From assembly GCA_910584395.1 (NCBI GenBank), contig CAJUAS010000024.1, positions 1-30,120 of the forward strand: 30,120 nucleotides of DNA, in the 5' to 3' direction. Of this stretch, positions 22,539 through 29,381 are shown one piece after another. This DNA is from an uncultured Oscillospiraceae bacterium. GTDB taxonomy: Bacteria; Bacillota; Clostridia; Oscillospirales; Oscillospiraceae. A model generated the notes under the pieces. That model was not told the DNA's origin. It made no database searches and saw nothing but the letters and a program-made list of their open reading frames with translations. The position numbers and the translations under genes are program-made. Within the stretch, counting starts at the first letter, position 1; each line of letters begins with the position of its first letter.

Positions 22539-24299
22539 TTAATCCACGACCACCGTCGCGCCGGAGTAGGAGACCCGCTCCTGATCCCGATAACCCAGAT
22601 CTTTTAAGGTCTTCCAAGTCTGGGTCAGCTCCGGGCTGAGGTGCAGCTGGTAGTATTCCGTCTCCCGCCCGGCGGCGGTGTAGTTCCATTGGGCATTGAG
22701 GATGCCGGTGTTGACCTCATCCTCCGCCACGGAATCGGCCCGCAGGACATACCGCCCCGCCTTCACATCGGCAGTGACCGCGTCCCACACAGGTTTGATA
22801 TCCTCTGTGGATATTTCCCAGCCAATATACTCTGCGTCATCGCTATTCCCCGTGGGAATCCGCAGCTCGGCGGACAGGTAATTGGGCGTGCCCCGGTCGT
22901 AGGGGAAGGACACGTCCCCTTTGCCCAGCGCGGCATTGAGCAGTTGGTTCAGCTCGTCGCCGGAGGCGTAGTAGGTGCGGTACTGCCGCTGGAGGGAGGT
23001 CCAGCCCAGCTTATAGTTCACCCGGACGTTGAGGTAGTTGTCCTTGTCCTGATAATCGTCCTCGTCCCGGTGTTCCACCAGATACTGGTGAAGGTCGGTA
23101 ATGGCCTTTACGTTCTCCCCAGAAAAGATCAGGCCGCTGTCGGCGACGGCGGGCAGCCCCGTGCCGGAGAAGGACGCGGTCACCGACTTCACGCCGGCCG
23201 GGTCGGGCACGCGGGTGGTAAAGCCGATCCAGTCCATATCCACCGCCGCCACCACCAAAATGAACGCTACGGCGGAAATGGCCGCGCCCTTCCAGTGCTT
23301 CCACACCTTGAAGGACTTGGCCAGCAGCATTTCTGCCGCCATGTAGCAAAGGAACGCCGCCACGGCGCAGCAAACGCCGAACTTCCAGCCCTCGTTCAGG
23401 TCTACGGAGTTGAAAATAATGAGGGTAAACAGCGTGCCAAAGGCCATGCCGCCGCAGACGGTGACGCAGATCCTGAACAGCCACTTGATGGGATCGAAGG
23501 CGATCAGGTCCCCCGACCGCTCCGCCTTGCGGATATGGTGGAGACCCACGGCGCACAGGGCCATGAGGAAGCCCACGGCGGCGTAAATGGCCAGCATATT
23601 CCAGTCGTTAAAGTCCATGGGACTCCGCCAACTGTGCTGGGTGAGCTGGAGCATAGGGCACAGCCAGCCGCACGCCTCGTACACGCCGTCCCCAAAGCCC
23701 ACAAAGCCGTAGAGGAAGCCGCTCAGCAGCCCCTCCACCAGCTGCAGCATGACGGGGACGATGAAATTGAAGATGGCGTAAAAGGCCACCGCCGCCACCG
23801 CGTGGCCGGAGATGACGCAGCACAGCACGGCGAAAGACAGCCAGAAAAAGCTGTTCAACGCGCCCGCCGCAAGGAAAATCAGAATTTCCGGGGCTAAGTA
23901 CCCGATGATCCCCTCCAGCAGAACGGTCACCAGCGTCACCACCACCAGCGGGCCGACCAGCATGGTGTACCCCGCGGCAAAGGCGGTGAGGAACACCCCT
24001 TCCCTCCTCAGGGGCAGCGCGCCCACAAAGTTGGCGGCGGGGCTTTTGAACAGGTGGAAGAAGGTAGTCACCGCCACCAGCGCGGCAGTAAAAGCCAGCG
24101 CAGAGACCAAAACAGCGATGGAGTCCAAGGGCAGGATACGCACATACTTTGCCACGTTGCTGCCCCACACGTTCCGATTCCAGATCTGCAGGGGGATGAC
24201 CATGATCCACAGCGCCAGCCACGCCGCCCACAGCGGCCAGTTGCGCTTGAGGTGCTTCTTATATAAGGTAAGACTAAAGAATGATGTCTCGCACCGCAT
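22539..24299 (-). CDS. ABC transporter permease, YtrB-partner type, with large extracytoplasmic C-terminal domain
   Basis: 586 residues. About eight membrane helices fill residues 15-350; a hydrophilic C-terminal domain of about 215 residues follows the last helix (AISAVAFILVVAAVDM) and likely lies outside the membrane. The first 50 residues (LTLYKKHLKRNWPLW) are typical of ABC-2 permeases. I chose ATG 24299 (MRCETSFFSL): AGGAGG lies 11 bases upstream, while the alternative GTG at 24311 lies inside that ribosome site. It overlaps the ATPase gene by 26 bases. Substrate is unknown; relatives in GntR-ABC operons are linked to cell-wall antibiotic stress. Confidence 0.82.
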   Translation of the reverse strand: MRCETSFFSLTLYKKHLKRNWPLWAAWLALWIMVIPLQIWNRNVWGSNVAKYVRILPLDSIAVLVSALAFTAALVAVTTFFHLFKSPAANFVGALPLRREGVFLTAFAAGYTMLVGPLVVVTLVTVLLEGIIGYLAPEILIFLAAGALNSFFWLSFAVLCCVISGHAVAAVAFYAIFNFIVPVMLQLVEGLLSGFLYGFVGFGDGVYEACGWLCPMLQLTQHSWRSPMDFNDWNMLAIYAAVGFLMALCAVGLHHIRKAERSGDLIAFDPIKWLFRICVTVCGGMAFGTLFTLIIFNSVDLNEGWKFGVCCAVAAFLCYMAAEMLLAKSFKVWKHWKGAAISAVAFILVVAAVDMDWIGFTTRVPDPAGVKSVTASFSGTGLPAVADSGLIFSGENVKAITDLHQYLVEHRDEDDYQDKDNYLNVRVNYKLGWTSLQRQYRTYYASGDELNQLLNAALGKGDVSFPYDRGTPNYLSAELRIPTGNSDDAEYIGWEISTEDIKPVWDAVTADVKAGRYVLRADSVAEDEVNTGILNAQWNYTAAGRETEYYQLHLSPELTQTWKTLKDLGYRDQERVSYSGATVVVD

Positions 24300-25179
24300 A
24301 TTCCTGCTCACCTCCTAACTCATAGATGAAAATTTCCTCCAAGCTCAAGGGCAGGGCCTCCAGCAGGATGGGGGAATACACCGCCAGACGGTTGGTGGCC
24401 TCCTCCGCCGTGCCCCGGACAATGATGGTGTGGATGCGGCCCACATGGGAAATGTGTAGGATCTCCATGTCCTCCGGGAACTGGGGGGCTTCCTTCTCCT
24501 GAAACACCACCTGCATCTTCACCACGTTGCCTTGCAGCTCCTTCAGCGACCGCTGGATCATCATCGACCCGTGGGACAAGATGCCCACCCAGTCGCACAC
24601 GTCCTCCAACTCCCGCAGGTTGTGGGAGGACACCAGAACGGTCGTGCCGTGGTTGGCCACATCCTTGAGCATCAGCGACCACACCTGCCGCCGCATGACG
24701 GGGTCAAGGCCGTCCACCGGCTCGTCCAGCAGGAGATATTCCGGGCGGCAGGAGAGGGCCAGCCAGAACGCCGCCTGCTTCTGCATCCCCTTGGAGAGCC
24801 GCCGCATGGGGGAATTTTCGTTGACCTCCGGGAAGGCCTCCTTCAAGTGTTCATACCGCTCCACGTCGAACTTGGGGTAAATGCCCTTGTAAAACTTCAT
24901 CATGTCCTTGGTGGAGGCAGAGGTGAAGTAAAACAGCTCGTCGGGAATGCAGGCAAGCTTCCCTTTAATGAGGGGGTTTTCGTAGACGCTCTCGCCCCCC
25001 ACCTCCACTTCCCCGCTTTCGGGCTGGTACACCCCGGAGATGTGGCGGAGGATGGTGGACTTCCCCGCGCCGTTGGGCCCTACCAGCCCGTAGACCGCGC
25101 CGGTGGGAACGGTCATGTTCAGGTCTTTCAGGCAATGAAAGCTGTCAAAGTGCTTCTCCACATGGCTCACTTTGATCAT
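24274..25179 (-). CDS. ABC transporter ATP-binding protein (YtrB-like)
   Basis: 301 residues. The ATPase subunit for the permease that follows. Walker A GPNGAGKST (34-42), Q-loop region near CIPDE (77-81), signature LSKGMQKQ (128-135, LSKGM in place of LSGGQ, as is common in this subfamily), Walker B YLLLDEP (148-154), and the switch His186 in SSHNLRELE. The C-terminal 90 residues form the usual extension of drug/antibiotic exporters. AAAGGAGA lies 10 bases upstream of ATG 25179. It overlaps the GntR gene by 4 bases. Confidence 0.93.
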   Translation of the reverse strand: MIKVSHVEKHFDSFHCLKDLNMTVPTGAVYGLVGPNGAGKSTILRHISGVYQPESGEVEVGGESVYENPLIKGKLACIPDELFYFTSASTKDMMKFYKGIYPKFDVERYEHLKEAFPEVNENSPMRRLSKGMQKQAAFWLALSCRPEYLLLDEPVDGLDPVMRRQVWSLMLKDVANHGTTVLVSSHNLRELEDVCDWVGILSHGSMMIQRSLKELQGNVVKMQVVFQEKEAPQFPEDMEILHISHVGRIHTIIVRGTAEEATNRLAVYSPILLEALPLSLEEIFIYELGGEQEYAVRDIIL

Positions 25180-25424
25180 GGTTCTTCTCTCCTTTCCGCC
25201 ACCCGGTAAGTGGCCGTGTCGTCCTTCTCCAGCGCGCCCTGCCGGGCCAACTGGTCATAGGCGCTTCGCACCGCGTTGGGATTCAGCACCATCTGCCAAG
25301 CCAGCTCCTCCGGGCTTGGCAGCGTTTCTCCGGGGAGAAACGCGCCCCGTTCCAGCAGCCGCCCCAAAGAGTCCGCCACCTGATCCCAAACCGGGCCGGC
25401 CTGACGGCTTGTCAAGGGAATCAC
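25176..25424 (-). CDS. YtrA-like GntR family regulator, GTG start
   Basis: 82 residues. A GntR winged helix: PVWDQVADSLGRLLERGAFLPGETLPS, then EELAWQMVLNPNAVRSAYDQLARQGAL, then a short wing. I chose the GTG at 25424 because GGAGG lies 8 bases upstream and the protein then opens (M)IPLTSRQAGPVWDQV, the family's usual start; the ATG at 25439 has no room for a ribosome site. YtrA proteins have about 120-130 residues; here the C-terminal dimer helices are nearly absent. It probably represses this operon, through the palindrome at 25443-25456. Confidence 0.85.
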   Translation of the reverse strand: MIPLTSRQAGPVWDQVADSLGRLLERGAFLPGETLPSPEELAWQMVLNPNAVRSAYDQLARQGALEKDDTATYRVAERREEP

Positions 25425-25442
25425 ACCTGTCCCCTCCATTCC

Positions 25443-25477
25443 TTGTAAGTTTACAAAAAGAGTTTACCACGTTGCAA
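25443..25477 (-). promoter_or_regulatory. Promoter and palindromic operator of the GntR-ABC operon
   Basis: On the minus strand TTGCAA (25472-25477) and TAAACT (25448-25453) with an 18-bp spacer. The -10 box lies inside a palindrome, TTGTAA-AC-TTACAA (25443-25456), and GTAAACT also occurs as a direct repeat 13 bases upstream. The layout fits repression by the GntR protein. Confidence 0.5.
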
Positions 25478-25518
25478 GGGGGAAATCCTTAATAAAACCT
25501 TACAATTTTCGAAAACCC

Positions 25519-25547
25519 TTGAGAACCCCGGTTCGCTGTGCTATACT
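25519..25547 (+). promoter_or_regulatory. Promoter of the HD-domain gene
   Basis: TTGAGA (25519-25524) and TATACT (25542-25547) with a 17-bp spacer, 31 bases upstream of ATG 25579. A TTTTCGAAAA palindrome (25506-25515) ends 3 bases before the -35 box. Confidence 0.65.
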
Positions 25548-25578
25548 GGACAAAATTCAGAAAGTTGGGGGATATCTT

Positions 25579-26079
25579 ATGATAGACGGCTATAATCTCC
25601 GCTGCTTCCTCTCGGTCATTCGCCATCTTTTGGACACCCCGGAGGTGCAGTCTATGGCCCAGTGGCGGCATCATTTCGACGTGACCTGCTATGAACACTC
25701 GCTGTTCGTCTCCTATATCGCGTTCCGGCTGGCCCGATTTTTTCGCATGGACTATTACGCCGCTGCCCGCGCCGGACTGCTCCACGACCTTTACCTCTAC
25801 AGTCCCTATGACCCCACCTCCCACCCCGGCAACCAGTGCTTTTACCACCCCGTCGCCGCCCTACATAACGCCAAAGCCCTTGTGCCCGACCTTTCCCCCG
25901 AAGAGCAAAACAGCATCCTCACCCATATGTGGCCGCTGGCCGCTCATATGCCCAAGTGCCGTCTGGCCATCATTATCAACCTCTCCGACAAGTTCTGCGC
26001 CACCTTGGAGGTGTTGAAGCTCTATCATTTATTAAAGGTTCGGGAGCATATGCCCGCTTCGACGTATTGTTCTACGTGA
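25579..26079 (+). CDS. HD-domain metal-dependent phosphohydrolase
   Basis: 166 residues. A small HD-family protein: His40 in CYEHSLFVSYIAF, the paired His69-Asp70 in AGLLHDLYLY, further His at 82, 90 and 96, and Asp137 in INLSDKFCAT. These fit the metal ligands of HD hydrolases (YpgQ/HDIG-like). The true substrate is unknown. I chose ATG 25579 (MIDGYNLRCF), with GGGGGA 8 bases upstream. The last codons and the stop lie in parS-1 (26068-26083). It is the first gene of the rightward group with noc, soj and spo0J, but it has its own promoter. Confidence 0.82.
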   Translation: MIDGYNLRCFLSVIRHLLDTPEVQSMAQWRHHFDVTCYEHSLFVSYIAFRLARFFRMDYYAAARAGLLHDLYLYSPYDPTSHPGNQCFYHPVAALHNAKALVPDLSPEEQNSILTHMWPLAAHMPKCRLAIIINLSDKFCATLEVLKLYHLLKVREHMPASTYCST

Positions 26080-26083
26080 AACA
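26068..26083. promoter_or_regulatory. parS-like site 1
   Basis: TGTTCTACGTGAAACA differs at one base from the Spo0J/ParB site TGTTCCACGTGAAACA. The stop codon of the HD gene (26077-26079) lies inside it. Confidence 0.8.
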
Positions 26084-26167
26084 TTTTCATTTCCCGACCC
26101 CCTTCCCCTTCTTTCGCCGGTCTGGCGTGGTAAACTAAGCCAAACCACCACGAAAGAAGGGCTTTTT

Positions 26168-26971
26168 ATGGGCATTTTTAAGAAGGCGGCGGGTTTTGAA
26201 AGCAAGCAGGTGTTGGATCTCCCCATTGCCGCCATCTCCCCCAACCCCGGCCAGCCCCGCACCAACTTTTCCCCGGCCGCCTTGGAGGAGCTGGCCCAGT
26301 CCATCGCCGTCCACGGCATTTTGCAGCCCTTGACCGTGCGCCGGGCAGGGGGCGGCTGGCAGCTCATCTCCGGGGAGCGGCGGCTTCGGGCGGCGAAGCT
26401 GGCGGGGCTGGACACCGTGCCCTGTTTGGTGGCCCAAGTGGATCAGGAGGAGTCCTCCCTGCTGGCGTTGGTGGAAAACCTCCAGCGGCGGGACTTGGAC
26501 TTTTTGGAGGAGGCGCTGGCCCTTTCCCAGCTCATCTCCACCTACCGTCTGACGCAGGAGGATGCCGCCCGCCGTCTGGGCAAAAGCCAGTCCGCCATCG
26601 CCAACAAGCTGCGTCTGCTGCACCTTTGCCCCGACGCTCTTACTCTTTTGCGCTCCGGCGGGTTTGGGGAGCGCCACGCCCGTGCCCTCCTTCGCCTTCC
26701 CGACGACGCCGCCCAGCTTGCCGCAGCCCGCGCCGTGGTAAACGGCGGTCTCACCGTCGCCGCCACCGAGGCCTTGGTGGAAAAGCTCCTCTCCCCCGCC
26801 GGGCAAAAGCCGTCCAAGCCAAAGGTCATCCTCCGGGACGTGCGCCTGTTCCTCAACTCTCTGACCAAGAACCTGAAGCTGGTGCAGTCGGCGGGTATTC
26901 CCGCCAAATGCGAGCGTTCGGAAACAGAGGGGGAAATCACCTTGACCATCACGCTGCCCAAAGCGATGTGA
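26168..26971 (+). CDS. Noc-like ParB paralogue (nucleoid occlusion / ParB family)
   Basis: 267 residues. The ParB N-terminal CTP-binding domain is present, with DLPIAAISPNPGQPRTNF (17-34), LQPLTVRR (52-59) and GERRLRAAK (69-77); then a helix-turn-helix (LTQEDAARRLGKSQSAIANKLRLL, about 128-151), and a C-terminal dimer segment. The place upstream of soj-spo0J and the second ParB in the locus suggest Noc, which keeps division septa off the nucleoid; B. subtilis noc sits near soj-spo0J too. A plain second ParB remains possible. The ribosome site GAAAGAAGGG lies 6 bases before ATG 26168. parS-2 begins 2 bases past its stop. Confidence 0.82.
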   Translation: MGIFKKAAGFESKQVLDLPIAAISPNPGQPRTNFSPAALEELAQSIAVHGILQPLTVRRAGGGWQLISGERRLRAAKLAGLDTVPCLVAQVDQEESSLLALVENLQRRDLDFLEEALALSQLISTYRLTQEDAARRLGKSQSAIANKLRLLHLCPDALTLLRSGGFGERHARALLRLPDDAAQLAAARAVVNGGLTVAATEALVEKLLSPAGQKPSKPKVILRDVRLFLNSLTKNLKLVQSAGIPAKCERSETEGEITLTITLPKAM

Positions 26972-26973
26972 AA

Positions 26974-26989
26974 TGTTCTACGTGAAACA
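26974..26989. promoter_or_regulatory. parS-like site 2
   Basis: TGTTCTACGTGAAACA is identical to parS-1. It starts 2 bases after the stop of the noc-like gene and runs into a 12-bp palindrome, ATTTTCGAAAAT (26989-27000). Confidence 0.8.
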
Positions 26990-27005
26990 TTTTCGAAAAT
27001 ACTTC

Positions 27006-27047
27006 TTGCCTTTCCTGTTGCACACCTATATAATAGTAGGTGTGCAA
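27006..27047 (+). promoter_or_regulatory. soj promoter inside an 11-bp-arm palindrome
   Basis: TTGCCT (27006-27011) and TATAAT (27029-27034) with a 17-bp spacer. TTGCACACCTA (27018-27028) and TAGGTGTGCAA (27037-27047) form a perfect inverted repeat around the -10 box and the probable start point. Because only one arm is transcribed, it is more likely a DNA operator than an RNA hairpin. The regulator is unknown. Confidence 0.7.
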
Positions 27048-27081
27048 TGTTTTATGTAAAAATGTAAAGGCAGGTCTCACT

Positions 27082-27843
27082 ATGGCGAAAACGGTTGCAA
27101 TCGTGAATCAAAAGGGCGGCGTGGGCAAAACGACCACCTGCGTGAATCTGGCGGCGGCCCTTCAAGGTCTGGGTAAGCGGGTGCTGGTGTGCGATTTGGA
27201 CCCTCAAGGCAACGCCACCTCCGGCTTCGGCGTGGACAAAACCACTCTCAACCCCTCCATTTACGAGGTTCTGGTCAGCGGCGCGCCCATTCAAAAGGCC
27301 ATTGTCTCCACCAGCTGGTGCGACATCATCGGCTCGAACAAGTCTCTGGCGGGCGCAACGGTGGAGCTGATCTCCATGCCCGACCGGGAAAACCTTCTCA
27401 AAAACGCCTTGGCTCAGGTGGACAGCCAATATGACTACATTTTCATTGACTGCCCGCCGTCGCTGGAGCTGTTGACGCTGAACGCTCTGTGCGCCGCGCA
27501 GGCGATCTTGGTGCCGGTGCAGTGCGAGTACTACGCGCTGGAGGGTCTTTCCGACCTGTTGACCACTGTGCGTATCGTGAAGCGTTCTCTCAACCCCGAG
27601 TTGTCGCTGATGGGGGTCATCCTCACCATGTACGACGGGCGCACCAACCTCTCCATGCAGGTGGCCGAGGAGGTCAAGCGTCACTTCCCCGGCAAGGTGT
27701 ACGCCTCCGTCATTCCCCGCAACGTTCGCCTCTCCGAAGCCCCCAGCCACGGCAAGCCCGTCATGGCCTACGACCCGTGGAGCAGGGGCACGGACGCATA
27801 TAAGGCGCTGGCGGAAGAAATCGTTTCACGTGAAACATTTTGA
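27082..27843 (+). CDS. soj: Chromosome-partitioning ATPase Soj (ParA)
   Basis: 253 residues. A deviant Walker A ATPase that works with Spo0J in origin segregation and, in B. subtilis, regulates DnaA. NQKGGVGKTT (9-18) carries the signature Lys11; DLDPQGNAT (about 41-49) and IDCPPSL are the other nucleotide motifs; IPRNVRLSEAPSHGKP is the standard C-terminal block. I chose ATG 27082 (MAKTVAIVNQ), the family's usual opening; the frame is open from 27040, inside the operator. The ribosome site AAAGGCAGGT is modest. parS-3 lies inside its last codons (IVSRETF). Confidence 0.96.
   Translation: MAKTVAIVNQKGGVGKTTTCVNLAAALQGLGKRVLVCDLDPQGNATSGFGVDKTTLNPSIYEVLVSGAPIQKAIVSTSWCDIIGSNKSLAGATVELISMPDRENLLKNALAQVDSQYDYIFIDCPPSLELLTLNALCAAQAILVPVQCEYYALEGLSDLLTTVRIVKRSLNPELSLMGVILTMYDGRTNLSMQVAEEVKRHFPGKVYASVIPRNVRLSEAPSHGKPVMAYDPWSRGTDAYKALAEEIVSRETF
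27822..27837. promoter_or_regulatory. parS-like site 3, within soj
   Basis: CGTTTCACGTGAAACA has the perfect 14-bp palindrome GTTTCACGTGAAAC and differs from the TGTTTCACGTGAAACA form only at its first base. It encodes part of the soj C-terminus and ends 6 bases before the soj stop ends. Confidence 0.88.
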
Positions 27844-27870
27844 TTCTCAGAAAGAAAGGATTGTTGGCAT

Positions 27871-28770
27871 ATGGCATTTCCGGAACGCGGCTTGGGCAAG
27901 GGTCTGGGCGCGCTGATGGGGGACGCCGCCTACTCCGAGGAGCAGGCCGGGTCTCTCTCCACCCTTCCCATTTCTCAGATCCAGCCCGGCTTGAAGCAGC
28001 CCCGCAAGCGGTTTGACGACGAGGCCATTTCCGAGCTGGCCGATTCCATTCGGGAGCACGGCCTGATCCAGCCCCTCACTGTGCGCCGCCTGTCCTCCGG
28101 CTACTATCAGATCATTGCGGGGGAACGCCGCTGGCGCGCTTCCAAGGAGGCGGGGCTGAGCGAAGTCCCCGTCAACATTATCGAGGCGGACGACAAGAAG
28201 GTCATGGAGCTGGGCCTGATCGAAAACCTCCAGCGGGAAGACCTCAACCCCATGGAAGAGGCCAACGGCTACAAGGCCCTCATGGACGAGTACGGCATGA
28301 CGCAGGAGGAGGTGGCCCAGCGGATGGGCAAGTCCCGCCCCGCCATCGCCAACGCTCTGCGTCTTTTGGCTCTACCTGACGCGGTGCGGTTTTTGCTGGA
28401 AGAGGGCAAGCTCTCCGCCGGTCATGCCAAGGCCATCCTTGCCGCTCCGGCGGGCGAGCCTCAGAAAAAACTGGCTCAAAAGGTCATCGACGAGGGGCTT
28501 TCCGTCCGGGAGACCGAGGCGCTGGCCAAGCGTCTGGCCAAGGCCGCGGACGGGGAGGACGAGCCGGCCTTGAAGCCGGTCGATCCCCAGCGGGAAAGCT
28601 ATCTCATCCATTTGAACGACCTCTCCAAGAGCCTGACCCAGCGGTTGGGGCACAAGGTGCAGTTCCAAGAGGGGGCAAAGAAGTCCCAAATGGTCATTGA
28701 ATACTACTCCTTGGAGGATTTGGACGACATTCTGGCCAAGATTGGCGGGGCGGGAGGAGACGGCCTGTGA
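27871..28770 (+). CDS. parB: Chromosome-partitioning protein ParB (Spo0J)
   Basis: 299 residues. It binds parS, slides as a CTP-dependent clamp and loads condensin at the origin. MAFPERGLGKGLGALMGD at the start is the ParA-stimulating segment; then ISQIQPGLKQPRKRF, the CTP-site motif GERRWRASKEAG (about 89-100), the helix-turn-helix MTQEEVAQRMGKSRPAIANALRLL, and a C-terminal dimer domain. AAAGGA lies 10 bases before ATG 27871. It follows soj by 27 bases and overlaps the next gene by 4 bases (GTGA). Confidence 0.96.
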   Translation: MAFPERGLGKGLGALMGDAAYSEEQAGSLSTLPISQIQPGLKQPRKRFDDEAISELADSIREHGLIQPLTVRRLSSGYYQIIAGERRWRASKEAGLSEVPVNIIEADDKKVMELGLIENLQREDLNPMEEANGYKALMDEYGMTQEEVAQRMGKSRPAIANALRLLALPDAVRFLLEEGKLSAGHAKAILAAPAGEPQKKLAQKVIDEGLSVRETEALAKRLAKAADGEDEPALKPVDPQRESYLIHLNDLSKSLTQRLGHKVQFQEGAKKSQMVIEYYSLEDLDDILAKIGGAGGDGL

Positions 28771-29345
28771 GCCGCCGCGCGGACAGGGAGGAAGCGGCTC
28801 ACCTCCAGTACGAGACCGAGCACACCGAGCCGCCCAAGTCCCGCTCGGTCATTGTTTACATGGTCATTTTGATCGCCGCCGCGTTTTTGCTGCTGCTGCT
28901 GGCCTATTTTATGCAGCAGCGCACCGCCGAGAACGTGGAGGGCCTGCACCAGACGGTGAACTCCTTCCAGACCATTGACCAGCTTGTGGAGGACAACCGC
29001 ACCCTGCAGGAGGAGGCGGCCCGGCTGAAGGAGGAAAACGCCGCGCTGGAAAGCAAGCTGGCGGAGACGGAGGGCAAGCTGCTGAAGTCGGAAGGGCAAG
29101 CCGTTGCGTCAGACGCCGCCGCCGCTCAGGCCGAGGGGGAAGCGGACGCCCTGAGCGCTCTCCATCGGCTTCGCGTTTTGTATAACAGCAAGCAGTATAG
29201 GGACGCCCGCGCCCTGATCGAAGCCCACCCGCGCATGGAGGAGTTTCTCACCTCAGCCGCCGACAGGCTCTCCGACGAGGAACGGGACGTTTACGACCCT
29301 CTGGCCGCCTATCAGCGCATTGCCAAGCTGCTGGGGGTTGATTAA
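28767..29345 (+). CDS. Single-pass membrane coiled-coil protein of unknown function
   Basis: 192 residues with a GTG start that overlaps the parB stop (GTGA); GGGAGGAG lies upstream within parB, so translation is coupled. A basic/acidic cytoplasmic N-terminus (1-26), one membrane helix (about 27-48, SVIVYMVILIAAAFLLLLLA), then an extracytoplasmic coiled coil (about 52-118, rich in Glu, Lys, Ala and Leu), and a compact C-terminal helical region (130-190) with LRVLYNSKQYRDARALIEAHP that recalls a tetratricopeptide unit. I do not recognise the family. The coupling to parB suggests a tie between origin segregation and the membrane or cell division, an inference only. Confidence 0.85.
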   Translation: MSRRADREEAAHLQYETEHTEPPKSRSVIVYMVILIAAAFLLLLLAYFMQQRTAENVEGLHQTVNSFQTIDQLVEDNRTLQEEAARLKEENAALESKLAETEGKLLKSEGQAVASDAAAAQAEGEADALSALHRLRVLYNSKQYRDARALIEAHPRMEEFLTSAADRLSDEERDVYDPLAAYQRIAKLLGVD

Positions 29346-29381
29346 GCCAAACCGCAAACCATTTGAAAAGAGGTCTTTTGT

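Noticed and set aside
22806..22814. DnaA box-like TGTGGATAT
   Set aside because: A single imperfect copy inside the permease gene. No cluster of TTATCCACA boxes and no AT-rich unwinding region is seen, so there is no origin in the window.
26084..26167. Promoter of the noc-like gene
   Set aside because: TGGTAAACT could be an extended -10, but no -35 box fits at 16-18 bp; too weak to list as a feature.
29346..29381. T-box leader for serS
   Set aside because: Only 36 bases separate it from the upstream gene; no T-box fold can fit.
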